Counted from the stretch's first letter, positions 33,039 through 41,533 are shown. The stretch: DNA of 64,000 nt from Spirosoma oryzicola (GCF_021233055.1 NZ_CP089538.1:2434501-2498500); one strand, 5' to 3'. Translations and numbers: made by a program. Notes: generated by a model from the sequence alone, not told the origin.

Positions 33039-34676
33039 ATGAATAGACTCTCTACTTTTCTCAATAGGTTCAAGGCAAATAACCAATCATTCGTACTTCG
33101 ATTAAGAAAGCTAGAACTCTGGGCTGGAATATGGCGAAATATTGGTACTGCGTTCGTAGTAGTACTAGTGTTAGTGCTTTCATTTTCTGTATTTGTTTTC
33201 GTGGATGAAGGAGGTAGTTTCTCTTCGTTACTATTCGATGGTACACCTAAACCCCTTTTTAATATCAAAGATGTACTGATCGGTGTTTCAGGATTAATTG
33301 CCATTTTCGCTACAGCGTGGCGCTACAAACTTCACGAAATAGAGAACCTACTCAAAACTAGAGACGCTGAAATAAAAGAACGAGATAGTACTATCAATGA
33401 TAGTAAGCGATTAGATGATCAATTTGCAAAGGCTGTAGAATTACTGAAAGAGGACAACGACATTACTGTACGAAGAGGTGGAGTATATATATTGAAAAAT
33501 TTAGCAATTAAATCTCCTCAACATCTGCAACAGTGTATTGACTTGCTATGCTCGTTAAACAATTGGATGGGTTCTGCATTGCAACAGGATAAAGAATTTT
33601 TTTTAAGAGTAGATAGACATGGAAAGCAGTGGCGATCTCAGAATTTTGAGCTTAATTTAGAAGATGTTCAATCACAGAAAGGTAATGGTGAACAAACAGA
33701 TGTTTCAAATTATGAAAAGTCTTTTAGAAATAAGCAGATTATAAGTTTAGAGGTACTTAAAGTTGTGGAAAACGTAATAGTAAATTATTCTATTAGGAAA
33801 AAAGATGTTGTTGGGATTTTAGATTTATCGGGATATAATCTATGTAATATGGTTTTAAGAGATATAGATTTAGAGGGATGGGTAAAATTCAACTATACGA
33901 ATTTGCACGCTTCTCGTTTCTCGAATGTAAAGCTAAATAAGTTAAACTTTACAAATGCTAATCTAAGTTTTTGTTCTTTATTTCAGTGCTCGGCAAAGGA
34001 AACGGTTCTTTCTCATAGTCAATTAGTGTGTGCCAAGCTTTTTGAGGTAGATCTCCGGTGTGCTAAATTAAGACATACGAACTCTGTTGGCATAGATTTA
34101 TATAATGTCGAACTTCAAGGCGCAGATTTGCGGGACTCTGACTTCAGGGCTGCCTTCTTTGACTTAGTCCAAATGCAAGGGGCTGATATGGAAATTCTTC
34201 ATGTTGGAAAGAATTTTTCTATGTATACTAAGACAAATTTTAATGGCGTCATTTTTAATAAATCATGTATAACTGGTGCTGTCTTTAATGAATTAGCTCA
34301 AGAGATTTATTACCTTAATCATACAGACAAATGGAAAGGGGCTAAAATAAGCTCATTATTAACTGAGTACGATTGGAGTGAAGAGGCACATAGGAATTTG
34401 ACTGAAGCATGGGAGAGGTATATCAAGTTTAGAGATGAGCTAATAAAAAGGTTGGCGTTCTATCAGGCGTCAAATCTTAAACTCACAAGTAATGTACAGG
34501 AAATATGTACTCATTGGCTATTAGTATCAGGAGGTAACCGTTTAATTATTGATAAATTCAAAAAAAGGTTTGATAACTATGATGAAAAATTAAACAACGC
34601 ATTTCTTGATGAGCTTAAAACTTGCTATTTAAGCTCTGTAGGTACCAATCAGATCAATAACGATTCTACCTTGTGA
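33039..34676 (+). CDS. Membrane pentapeptide-repeat protein
   Basis: A 545-aa protein with two membrane helices near the N-terminus (GTAFVVVLVLVLSFSVFVFV, about 36-56; VLIGVSGLIAIFATAWRY, about 79-96), a charged coiled segment (LLKTRDAEIKERDSTINDSKR) and a right-handed pentapeptide-repeat helix (about 255-410; units like LDLSG, CNMVL, RDIDL, ANLSF, ADLRD). A helical C-terminal domain follows (ERYIKFRDELIKRLAFYQAS). Such proteins occur in defence islands, where the membrane part may be the effector. It starts 20 bp after the 28-bp hairpin. The function here is inferred only from context. Confidence 0.7.
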   Translation: MNRLSTFLNRFKANNQSFVLRLRKLELWAGIWRNIGTAFVVVLVLVLSFSVFVFVDEGGSFSSLLFDGTPKPLFNIKDVLIGVSGLIAIFATAWRYKLHEIENLLKTRDAEIKERDSTINDSKRLDDQFAKAVELLKEDNDITVRRGGVYILKNLAIKSPQHLQQCIDLLCSLNNWMGSALQQDKEFFLRVDRHGKQWRSQNFELNLEDVQSQKGNGEQTDVSNYEKSFRNKQIISLEVLKVVENVIVNYSIRKKDVVGILDLSGYNLCNMVLRDIDLEGWVKFNYTNLHASRFSNVKLNKLNFTNANLSFCSLFQCSAKETVLSHSQLVCAKLFEVDLRCAKLRHTNSVGIDLYNVELQGADLRDSDFRAAFFDLVQMQGADMEILHVGKNFSMYTKTNFNGVIFNKSCITGAVFNELAQEIYYLNHTDKWKGAKISSLLTEYDWSEEAHRNLTEAWERYIKFRDELIKRLAFYQASNLKLTSNVQEICTHWLLVSGGNRLIIDKFKKRFDNYDEKLNNAFLDELKTCYLSSVGTNQINNDSTL

Positions 34677-34755
34677 GGATGTAATCTAACTATTATGATA
34701 TAATAATTATTAAACCGTTAGCTAACCGTAAAGGCTTCATATTTCATCATTACGC

Positions 34756-34763
34756 TATATTTG
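34756..34763 (+). promoter_or_regulatory. Promoter -7 box of the XRE gene (island 1)
   Basis: TATATTTG, 18 bp before the ATG at 34782. The equivalent box in island 2 is at 52713-52720, at a similar distance from its gene. Confidence 0.6.
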
Positions 34764-34781
34764 TTCCGTAACACTGTAGCC

Positions 34782-34988
34782 ATGTCAGAAATCACAGAAC
34801 AGGTAGGAAGTCAGATTAGAGAAGCTAGGAGAGCCAGGGGATTAACCTTAAAGGAGGTTGGTGAGCGAATGGGAGTGGCAGAAGCAACGGTAAGTAGATA
34901 TGAGAAGGGTGGGCAAAATCTAACAGTAGAAACACTTCATAAAATTGCAGAAGCACTAGGTCTAAAATTCGGCGTGTTCTTCAAGTGA
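34782..34988 (+). CDS. XRE-family regulator of the island cassette, 68 aa
   Basis: Short HTH protein starting at the ATG at 34782 (MSEITEQVGSQIREARRARGLTLKEVGERMGVAEATVSRYEKG), which matches the start of the counterpart at 52741; the open frame reaches back to 34761. The domain is a complete five-helix XRE fold without any extra domain. It is the first gene of the island cassette and probably represses the leader promoter at 35031 next to it. Confidence 0.8.
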   Translation: MSEITEQVGSQIREARRARGLTLKEVGERMGVAEATVSRYEKGGQNLTVETLHKIAEALGLKFGVFFK

Positions 34989-35030
34989 TCTTTTTTTGTT
35001 ATATAACTTGTTATATATAATCAGTTTTGT

Positions 35031-35187
35031 TATATTTGTATTGTCAATGAGGAACGGAAAAGGCGATATAGTACCGAGGAGGTTGCCCGCTGGACTGTAT
35101 GAGAATCAATAGACAATAAAATGCCCCAATGCTAGAAATCCTGGCAGACCATAGCAAAGGGGCTTGTAAACCAAACCTATCAGATTT
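35031..35187 (+). promoter_or_regulatory. Conserved leader of the antirepressor operon (island 1)
   Basis: A TATATTTG -7 box (35031-35038) is followed by TATTGTCAATGAGG, conserved at 52995. The leader contains a hairpin at 35123-35163 with nested stems GCCCC/GGGGC and TGCTA/TAGCA. In island 2 the corresponding hairpin (53091-53124) has different arms that still pair, which points to selection for structure. Downstream DNA up to the small peptide gene is nearly identical in both islands. Confidence 0.65.
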
Positions 35188-35301
35188 ATGCTTACGGAGC
35201 AAAACTACGCATCCGGCGGGGAAACTACAACCCTAACCGAAGGGGCTACAGCTATAGCCCAAAGTTACCCTGTCAATTTCTGGACTGAGTTTATCGGCTA
35301 A
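35188..35301 (+). CDS. Conserved leader peptide, 37 aa (island 1)
   Basis: MLTEQNYASGGETTTLTEG continues to a stop 4 bp before the antirepressor start. The counterpart at 53150-53272 differs by an in-frame insertion of one codon and a few substitutions, so the frame is conserved between islands. It is acidic and Thr-rich with no hydrophobic part. It may be a translated leader controlling the antirepressor or a small functional protein. Confidence 0.65.
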   Translation: MLTEQNYASGGETTTLTEGATAIAQSYPVNFWTEFIG

Positions 35302-35305
35302 TGCT

Positions 35306-36148
35306 ATGAACTCACTTATCGCAATTACTTCGGATGGACAAGGTTCGTCGGTAGTATCGGCTCGTGAACTACATAGCTTTTTAGAGTCAAAGCAGCAGTT
35401 TGCCGATTGGATCAAGAACCGAATTATCAAATACGGCTTTCTTGAAGAGGTGGATTACGTAACGCTTTCTAAAAATTTAGAAACCGACAACGAAGAGGGT
35501 TTTTCCGAAAATTCAGAAAAACTCGACAAAGAGGTTTTTCATAAATCTATGAAAAACCCCAAAGGCGGCAGAGTAGCAACCGATTATGCCCTAACGCTGG
35601 ATATGGCGAAGCAACTGGCTATGGTTGAAAAGACAGAAAAAGGGCGGCAAGCTCGACTGTACTTCATCGACGCGGAAAAGGCTTTACGTAAAACCCTGTC
35701 AACGCCCCCCGCCGTTCCTTCGACCGAGCAAGTCTTAATCCAACTGGTAGCCCAAAGCAATCAGCTACTCGCCAACCAACAAGAGCAGCTTAGCCAACTT
35801 CGGGCCGATATGGATTCTATCATGCGTGGTCAGCGACCAACACCCCAACGCAAACAGATTGCCAAGCCCACACCTCGTTTAGTTGGTCCGCCAAGGGCCA
35901 ATCCACTGACAGGGGCTTTGCGCTCAACTATCAACAAAAAGGTTGGCGAGTACTGCGGTTATCACGGAGCCGAACAGGGCGCAACGTATAACTACCTCTA
36001 CAAGCGCATGAATGATGTATACGGGGTGAACGTCTACCGGCTTAACCGGGCGGCTGGTGAGAGTTTATTGGATGCTTTAGAGCAGTACGGCCAACTCGAA
36101 AAGCTGTATTCGCTGATAATGGCTGAACTGACCTACGTAGAAGAATGA
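35306..36148 (+). CDS. AntA/AntB-type phage antirepressor, 280 aa
   Basis: N-terminal AntA domain (about 12-110): SVVSARELHSFLESKQQFADWIKNRIIKYGFLEEVDYVTL, then YALTLDMAKQLAMVEKTEKGRQARLYFIDAEK. A Gln-rich coiled coil (VLIQLVAQSNQLLANQQEQLSQLRADMD) links it to a C-terminal domain (about 200-280) that is highly conserved in the copy at 53275. AntA proteins inactivate phage repressors and can trigger induction. Here the gene belongs to the island cassette, so it may act on the prophage repressor or on the XRE protein. An insert (LETDNEEGFSENSEKLDKEVFHKS) is absent from the second copy. Confidence 0.8.
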   Translation: MNSLIAITSDGQGSSVVSARELHSFLESKQQFADWIKNRIIKYGFLEEVDYVTLSKNLETDNEEGFSENSEKLDKEVFHKSMKNPKGGRVATDYALTLDMAKQLAMVEKTEKGRQARLYFIDAEKALRKTLSTPPAVPSTEQVLIQLVAQSNQLLANQQEQLSQLRADMDSIMRGQRPTPQRKQIAKPTPRLVGPPRANPLTGALRSTINKKVGEYCGYHGAEQGATYNYLYKRMNDVYGVNVYRLNRAAGESLLDALEQYGQLEKLYSLIMAELTYVEE

Positions 36149-36151
36149 GCT

Positions 36152-36565
36152 ATGCAAACGGCACATACTACGGTTCATTGCCTCGCTGTAAGTGTAGGGC
36201 AAATGGTTCGCTACGTTCCCGCTAGTTTGATCCTGCGTATAGAGGGTTACGGTAACTATTCGTGGATTTATACGAAAAACGGAGAACGGTATTTAGTCAG
36301 CAAAACGCTGTCGTACTTGGAATTACATTTGCCGTTTTTTTGGCGGGTTCACAAGTCGCATTTGGTCAATCCTCAGTACATACAAGGTTGTATTGCGTCA
36401 GTTCGGAGAAATAGCCTTCTAAGGCTCAACAATAACCAATCAGTCACGGTAGCGCGTCGCTTGAAAGCAACGGTTTGCCGACTCTTAAAAGAAAAACCCC
36501 ACCCAAAGACGCCAATCGAACAGGTGGGGCTGGTAGTGCCACAATCTAACCATGAAATCAGATGA
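36152..36565 (+). CDS. LytTR DNA-binding protein (island 1)
   Basis: A 137-aa protein with a LytTR domain (about 20-115): LILRIEGYGNYSWIYTKNGERYLVSKTLSYLE, FWRVHKSHLVNPQYI and RRNSLLRLNNNQSVTVARR. It has no receiver domain, so it is a stand-alone regulator. It starts 3 bp after the antirepressor stop and overlaps the next gene by 4 bp. The region coding for its C-terminus contains a hairpin (36497-36539) whose arms differ from those in the island 2 copy but still pair. Confidence 0.8.
   Translation: MQTAHTTVHCLAVSVGQMVRYVPASLILRIEGYGNYSWIYTKNGERYLVSKTLSYLELHLPFFWRVHKSHLVNPQYIQGCIASVRRNSLLRLNNNQSVTVARRLKATVCRLLKEKPHPKTPIEQVGLVVPQSNHEIR
36497..36539. other. Hairpin inside the LytTR gene, covarying with island 2
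   Basis: Stem CCCCACC/GGTGGGG preceded by AAAAA. The equivalent at 54376-54414 is CCCCGTACC/GGTACGGGG between identical flanks. On the minus strand each reads as a stem followed by TTTTT, a terminator pattern for antisense transcription. Confidence 0.65.
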
Positions 36566-36873
36566 ACACCACAACTCAAAGTAACAACGAAACGGCCCAA
36601 AGCGCAAGCCCGCAAGTGACCGTTGTCACCCCTCAAGGAACGGTTCTCACTCGCGAAGATGCCAACTTAATTGACATGATGCGATGCTTACCGCAAGTAG
36701 ACTGTTTACGAACCGAGCTAAGAAGCTGGTTTCTGGCTTATATAGCTAATACAGAGTTGAATAAGGCAAGCCTTACCTGTGACTACTACGAAATGCTGGA
36801 TAGTTTTTTAGGTGTCGTTATCAGCAAAGGCATTGAGCAACTAGCGCAGAAAGGAGGGGAGGCTAATGTATAA
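36562..36873 (+). CDS. Small cassette protein, 103 aa (island 1)
   Basis: Starts within an ATGA overlap with the LytTR gene and overlaps the recombinase gene by 8 bp. The N-terminus is Asn/Thr/Ser-rich and probably disordered (MNTTTQSNNETAQSASPQVTV); the rest is helical and acidic and ends EQLAQKGGEANV. The counterpart at 54447 shares the ends and pattern, which shows it is a fixed part of the cassette. A role as recombination directionality factor is possible but has no motif support. Confidence 0.65.
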   Translation: MNTTTQSNNETAQSASPQVTVVTPQGTVLTREDANLIDMMRCLPQVDCLRTELRSWFLAYIANTELNKASLTCDYYEMLDSFLGVVISKGIEQLAQKGGEANV

Positions 36874-38107
36874 TTCATTGTTCATCAATTTCTATTTCCG
36901 TAAGTCTACTACGGACCCTACGCTCGGCTCGGTCAACGTTCGGGTAACAGTCAACGGTAAGCGGATTACATTGGGTACGGTTACGTCGGTAGCCGATTCC
37001 AGCCTCCCCAAATCGGTTATGATTCAGCGCGATCATTGGGATAAGCGTAAATTGAAAGTAAAACCACAGTCGCCACACGCAACGCTGTTGAATAAAGCCA
37101 TTGCCGACTGTGAGCAGAAGCTCCAGAAGGTCTACGCCCAGCACGAAAGTTTCGACCAGAAAATGACCGCCAACGGCTTGAAAGGTGTCGTCAAACATGG
37201 TCAGCGGATGCTACTCACCTTTCCGTCACTCATTGACAAGTTCTTAGAAGAGAAGGTTGCTTTAAAAACCAAAACTTCGACCGTCGATACGTATCGGTTT
37301 AAGATTCGTCCGCTACTGGCTTTTTTAGAGTCTGAAGGTTCATCAGACCTGCCCGCCGTAGATTTCACTCCCGGCACTTTGAAACGCTACCGGACGTACT
37401 TAATCACGCAGCGGGGTAACGCCGACCGCAATGCCGACAAAAGTTGTCAGGTCGTGAAAACGCTACTCTTATGGGCGGCTGAAAGCGAGTTGATCCACAA
37501 AAACCCCTTGATGAACATTCGGATCAGGGTTGACAAAACGCCTAACCTGGAATGTGTGACACAAGAGGAATTGGCTATTTTGCGAGAAGCGGTCTTGCTC
37601 CCCCAAATGCGGGAAGTGGCAGACTGCTTCGAGTTTGCTTGCTATACGGGTTTGGCTTATCAGGACATGAAAACCCTGTCTCCTAAAAATCTACAACTGG
37701 TAGAAGGGAAACATTGTATAGTCGGCTACCGAATGAAAACGGGAACGGAGTACTGTATACCCGTTACGGAGCGGGTTTGGGCGTTAATGGAAAAATACGA
37801 GGGCATTAACCTGCCTTTACCAAATCTTGACGACTATAATCCGTTGCTCCGGCAAATCATGTTCTCGGTGGGTATCGACAAGCGGATTACCTCACACACG
37901 GCCCGTAAGACCTTTGCCGACTGGTGTATCAACGAAGTGGGTTTGTCAGAAGAGGCTACGATTGTAGCAATGGGTCAAAAGAACGCAAAGGAGTTGACCC
38001 CGTATCGGAAAACACGCCCTAAGCGTCTATTGGCTGAATTTCCTACGGATTTGATGCGCCGGGAAATCGACCGAGTGCCGTTCAAGCAGATCGTTAAAGC
38101 ATCTTAA
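36866..38107 (+). CDS. Atypical tyrosine recombinase of island 1, 413 aa
   Basis: Very similar to the copy at 56063 and more distantly to the one at 9030. It keeps the HxxR box (SHTARKTFADWCINE) and the Tyr in ELTPYRKTRPKRL, but has Ala for the first catalytic Arg (CYTGLAYQDM) and Gln for His (AMGQKNAKEL). A strong ribosome site (AAAGGAGGGGAGG) lies upstream, inside the previous gene. A terminator follows at 38123. Its location near the right edge of the island and beside an HNH gene makes it the probable integrase of the element. Confidence 0.85.
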   Translation: MYNSLFINFYFRKSTTDPTLGSVNVRVTVNGKRITLGTVTSVADSSLPKSVMIQRDHWDKRKLKVKPQSPHATLLNKAIADCEQKLQKVYAQHESFDQKMTANGLKGVVKHGQRMLLTFPSLIDKFLEEKVALKTKTSTVDTYRFKIRPLLAFLESEGSSDLPAVDFTPGTLKRYRTYLITQRGNADRNADKSCQVVKTLLLWAAESELIHKNPLMNIRIRVDKTPNLECVTQEELAILREAVLLPQMREVADCFEFACYTGLAYQDMKTLSPKNLQLVEGKHCIVGYRMKTGTEYCIPVTERVWALMEKYEGINLPLPNLDDYNPLLRQIMFSVGIDKRITSHTARKTFADWCINEVGLSEEATIVAMGQKNAKELTPYRKTRPKRLLAEFPTDLMRREIDRVPFKQIVKAS

Positions 38108-38122
38108 ATAAAATCGTTGTCA

Positions 38123-38155
38123 CGGCGGGTAGGATTAATCTTGCCCGCCGATTTT
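38123..38155 (+). terminator. Terminator after the island 1 recombinase
   Basis: Stem CGGCGGG/CCCGCCG with a 14-nt loop followed by ATTTTA. Confidence 0.75.
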
Positions 38156-38177
38156 ATAAACTTATTGAGCTTAAGCA

Positions 38178-39026
38178 ATGCCACGTAAATACACAGATGA
38201 AGACCGGCGTAAAATTGTTGATTATTACGTAGCTGGACATTCTCTCAGGGAAGTCGTCGAACGCTTTACGCCAACTAATTATACGACTGTCTTTGAGTGC
38301 GTAAAAGCGGCAGGGGCTTTACGGTCAAACGAAATAGACAAAGACCGGCGCGAAAAGCTTATTGAATTATACCAGTCAGGAACTCCATTACGTAGAGCAG
38401 CAAAAGCGGCTAATATCAGCGAGGGAGCGGCAAACAGAATTTTAAAGCTTGCTGGTATTGACATTCGTAGCAAAAAAGGAGCAATTAATGAATGCAAACA
38501 GGATGTTGTATCGCTCTACTCGCAGGGGTTCACGCTAGAAGAGGTCGGCAATAAATTAGGCTTTTCTGTTAACGCCGTTTATCAGTTATTAAAGCGAGAA
38601 GGCATACAGGTTAGAAACCTTAAACAATCGCAGGTTTTAAACTGGCTTAGGCCGGAGTATCGAACAAAGCTGCTTATTAAGTTTGGCAGTTTTGACGGTA
38701 ATAGTCCGTCATGGAAAGGCGGCATGGAAACGCCAACTAGACAAATTAGAGGTTCTAAAACATATTCCGATTGGCGAAGAGGTGTATTAGTGCGTGATAG
38801 GTTCACCTGTCAAGAGTGCGGTACAAAGAAGAATGTAAAAGGTAATCCGTTACACGTTGACCATATTTACCCATTTCGAAAGCTATTAGCTGACCATAAT
38901 ATATTTACCGTCGAACAAGCAGAAGAATGTCCTGAGTTATGGAACCTTGACAATGGGCGAACGCTGTGTAAAAAATGTCACTTGTCAACGGAAACGTGGG
39001 GCGGTAGGGCAGGGAAGCGGAGGTGA
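38178..39026 (+). CDS. HTH-array HNH endonuclease, 282 aa (island 1)
   Basis: Three consecutive HTH modules of about 45-50 aa (DEDRRKIVDYYVAGHSLREVVERFTPTNYTTVFECVKAAG; DKDRREKLIELYQSGTPLRRAAKAANISEGAANRILKLAGI; KQDVVSLYSQGFTLEEVGNKLGFSVNAVYQLLKREGI) precede a spacer and an HNH domain with CQEC, HVDHIYPF, NLDNGRTLC and KKCH. The layout suggests site-specific binding by the array and cutting by HNH, as in homing endonucleases. The copy at 57654 has four HTH modules. It is the last gene before the att-like sequence at 39096. Confidence 0.8.
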   Translation: MPRKYTDEDRRKIVDYYVAGHSLREVVERFTPTNYTTVFECVKAAGALRSNEIDKDRREKLIELYQSGTPLRRAAKAANISEGAANRILKLAGIDIRSKKGAINECKQDVVSLYSQGFTLEEVGNKLGFSVNAVYQLLKREGIQVRNLKQSQVLNWLRPEYRTKLLIKFGSFDGNSPSWKGGMETPTRQIRGSKTYSDWRRGVLVRDRFTCQECGTKKNVKGNPLHVDHIYPFRKLLADHNIFTVEQAEECPELWNLDNGRTLCKKCHLSTETWGGRAGKRR

Positions 39027-39095
39027 CGAAAACGTATTGATTTTAAGGTAGAATCAATATTTTGCACTACTTTTAGGGTAAGTCATTCGACTTGG

Positions 39096-39154
39096 TTCAA
39101 CTTTTTATTACGTCCTCTTATTTCTCAGCGACTGTTATGAAGACGATCTCATGT
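39096..39154. repeat. Island edge repeat, copy 1
   Basis: Starts TTCAAC, contains TACGTCCTCTTAT (39109-39121) and runs on through GAAGACGAT to the start codon of gene 39151. Related copies are at 40449 and 59518. The 13-bp core is common to all three. It marks the right edge of island 1. Confidence 0.7.
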
Positions 39155-39995
39155 CTGATACCAACGGCCCATCAGCCAAGCAAGGCCCAATAAATAATAC
39201 CCCTTTTAGAAATAAAGCATTCGTTGATGCTTATGAGGCTGGACTTGTTGAGCCTGCTACTCTCCACGACGGAACCCCGTTAATTGTTGCGGGTATTCAA
39301 TACTATCGCGCTGCTCAAGATGGCATAAACATGCTTATGGGGCGCTTTCATGCATTAAGTGATACAATTCGTCGTCACGATCAATTAAAGCTGTCTGGTG
39401 AGCATATAGACACTGCGTTAGCCAGCTATGATATGTTGTTCCGACGAATCCGCGCTCAAGCCAATCTTGATGTTGAGCAGGTATTAGATGCTGTCACTGA
39501 AGGGATGGTATTAACGGAGCGTTTGAAACAACGCAAAGACATGGGGCTTTCTATAGAGCAGGTGTACGAAATAGCCAGCATTTGGTACTTCTCCGATCAG
39601 GAAGACCCAGGGGCGGTAGACCACGATCTAAACCGGAAGAAAATACAGGATTGGTGTAAATGGGATAATGCCGGAGAGCTGTACGCCACTTTTTTTTTAC
39701 ACAGTCCTATGGGCGATTTCTTGCCCTTGACGGAGCTATCCGACGCAAATATCCTGAGTTATTTACAGGTAGCGGGTCAACAGGAACTGTTGGACTTGAC
39801 CAGGATGTTGCTGAGGTTGAACTCGAATGGTCCAAGCAACGGGATGACGAGCATTTTCGCATCGCGCAAGGCGACCCTAATATCATACGATATCTTATTC
39901 GAGCGACTATTGAGCAGTACTACGACTACCGTTCAGCCTTTGTCAGAGCCGAAGAACGACGAATAGCGAAACCCGAAGAATCCGAAGTAGAATAA
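39151..39995 (+). CDS. Tail assembly-type protein with a probable -1 frameshift
   Basis: Frame 0 encodes 271 aa (39151-39966). The first 180 residues match the broken gene 28018. At 39693-39699 the sequence T TTT TTA lies in the frame required for -1 slippage, and the -1 frame stays open to 39995 with much more protein-like content (DVAEVELEWSKQRDDEHFRI, YLIRATIEQYYDYRSAFVRAEERR); the frame 0 end looks like a shadow. The fusion would have 281 aa. Phages often express the tail chaperone, encoded just before the tape measure, in this way. A miscounted T-run in the assembly is the alternative. Confidence 0.65.
39693..39699 (+). promoter_or_regulatory. Slippery heptamer T TTT TTA
   Basis: Part of a run of nine T followed by A. 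In frame 0 the codons read ACT TTT TTT TTA, so tandem slippage into the -1 frame is possible without mismatch. Confidence 0.6.
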
Positions 39996-40008
39996 TTTAA
40001 CCTGAACC

Positions 40009-40401
40009 ATGCCCAAACCTAGCCTAACGCTCGTTCATCTTAAATCAAGTGTACAATACGACGGTCCGGACCTGATTACCCGTCACTGGTTTCAATGGTC
40101 CAACCGGAAAAGTCTGGGTAGCATCGTTTTGCGCGTCGAACTGTTGGATAGTGACGGTAAGGTATTGACCGAAGGGCGGTTCGAGCTAAAGAAAACGACG
40201 GTTACCGGTTATCTACCCAACGATGAGCAGGGCAATGAGCAACCGATTTACGATACGTCCGTTTGGCTTCAGTTGGATGATGTAGTGCGGGACGCGAAGC
40301 CCTGGCAGTTTCGCTATTTTACGGCTAATCTGCTCAGTAAGTCGGACAAAGTAACAGCCGATATGAGCGGCAAATTCGAAGATATAAGCCAGTTAGGGTA
40401 A
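40009..40401 (+). CDS. Hypothetical tail-module protein, 130 aa
   Basis: Beta-rich protein (SNRKSLGSIVLRVELLDSDGKVLTEGRFELKKTTVTGYLPND) with the profile of a small tail tube or fitting protein, between the frameshifted gene and, apart from island 2, the tape measure gene. It starts 13 bp after the -1 frame stop of the previous gene. No family could be named. A hairpin with a T-run directly after its stop may come from the island. Confidence 0.55.
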   Translation: MPKPSLTLVHLKSSVQYDGPDLITRHWFQWSNRKSLGSIVLRVELLDSDGKVLTEGRFELKKTTVTGYLPNDEQGNEQPIYDTSVWLQLDDVVRDAKPWQFRYFTANLLSKSDKVTADMSGKFEDISQLG

Positions 40402-40437
40402 CTACTAATTTGCATATCAAATAGTAGGTTTTTTATA
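40402..40437 (+). terminator. Terminator at the left edge of island 2
   Basis: Stem CTACTA/TAGTAG, extended by TTTG/CAAA, with a run of T. A terminator between a tail gene and the tape measure gene would be harmful to a phage, so it probably belongs to the inserted DNA. Confidence 0.65.
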
Positions 40438-40448
40438 GTTCAAGTTTC

Positions 40449-40507
40449 TTCAACCTTTCTAGTACGTCCTCTTATCCTCCTACATTGCTATGATGACGAT
40501 ACGTGTC
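40449..40507. repeat. Island edge repeat, copy 2
   Basis: The first 27 bp (40449-40475) are identical to 59518-59544. The following part, up to GTGTCAGA at 40503, is similar to copies 1 and 3. After it the short frame from GTG ends within six codons, as if it were a leftover gene start. Confidence 0.75.
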
Positions 40508-40772
40508 AGACCGCAACGAGTAAATGGAAATGCGTGAGCTAGGACAAGCAGCTTAGTTCTATATACTGTATTTAACGAAGTTGCCTAGTTCTGAATGGAC
40601 TCGCGCGGTAGAGTATTTAAGTCACTAGTCGTGAGCCATAAGAGTAAATAGATAATGCGCCTTTTAATAAATTGACTTTCTAACTATTTCACTTTTAGGT
40701 AGATGATATCCAAAAGATGTATATTTTTAAATGTTTAATAGTTGTTTTTCCACATCTCATATTTCTTATATT
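40508..40772. other. Intergenic region, left end of island 2
   Basis: No gene or clear structure was seen between the edge repeat and the lipoprotein gene. It probably contains the lipoprotein promoter. Confidence 0.35.
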
Positions 40773-41492
40773 ATGAATAAATACTTTACTTTTTCCGTCT
40801 CTTCCGTTGCTACATTCTTTCTATTGCTTTCGACGCTAACCGTTTCTTGTTCAAAAAAATCAGCAGAACCCCGAAATCCACTAGCGTCTACTGCTCCTGA
40901 CAATGGATTTTCAACTCAGGTTCAACAAATTATCTCAGTGCCTATCCTTGACAGCCTGAAGAAAAAGGGAATGACTATAAATGAAGGTGTCGTACCGCCC
41001 AAAATCAATAACATGTACTACCTAGACCCTAACATAATGGTGTCTTCATACGGACCAGAGGATACATATAAAACAGGGGATAAGTTTGTGAGCTACTATT
41101 ATAAATTTTATGACCAGGATGATGCTGGCAACATTAAATACGATGAAGCATCGGTTAACTTGGTAGCTAGGGCCAATGCAAAAGGATCTGTCATTTCAGG
41201 GTATGGAAACAAATTCACAATATTTTCGCAAACAATTGGCACTACTTATAATATACCTAATAAAACGTTAGCTGTTATTTCCGGAGAGTTAACGGCAAAT
41301 GGTGACATCAAAAATTGGCAGAATGCTCTTATCATGGTAGAGAAGACTAACGATGTTGATAAGAAATTAATTGAGGTTGGTAAAAACCGTATTTTTAAAG
41401 ATGGGGATGGTACTACTTATAAAACAAACTATTTCCCGGCTCGATTAGGGGCTATGAGTGATGACCTACCTGCTATGGGTAGCTCTAATTAA
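40773..41492 (+). CDS. Putative lipoprotein, 239 aa
   Basis: Starting at the ATG at 40773, the product has a hydrophobic signal with a lipobox-like end (MNKYFTFSVSSVATFFLLLS, then TLTVSC before SKKSAE). The mature part has Asp- and Lys-rich segments (KKKGMTINEGVVPPKINNMYYLDPN) and a beta-rich C-terminus. Family not recognised. It is a single-gene unit at the left of island 2 with a terminator downstream at 41534. A host-surface role of the cargo is likely. Confidence 0.65.
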   Translation: MNKYFTFSVSSVATFFLLLSTLTVSCSKKSAEPRNPLASTAPDNGFSTQVQQIISVPILDSLKKKGMTINEGVVPPKINNMYYLDPNIMVSSYGPEDTYKTGDKFVSYYYKFYDQDDAGNIKYDEASVNLVARANAKGSVISGYGNKFTIFSQTIGTTYNIPNKTLAVISGELTANGDIKNWQNALIMVEKTNDVDKKLIEVGKNRIFKDGDGTTYKTNYFPARLGAMSDDLPAMGSSN

Positions 41493-41533
41493 TATTGTAG
41501 TTAATTGGATAGTTAAGTAAGTCATCAACTAAG

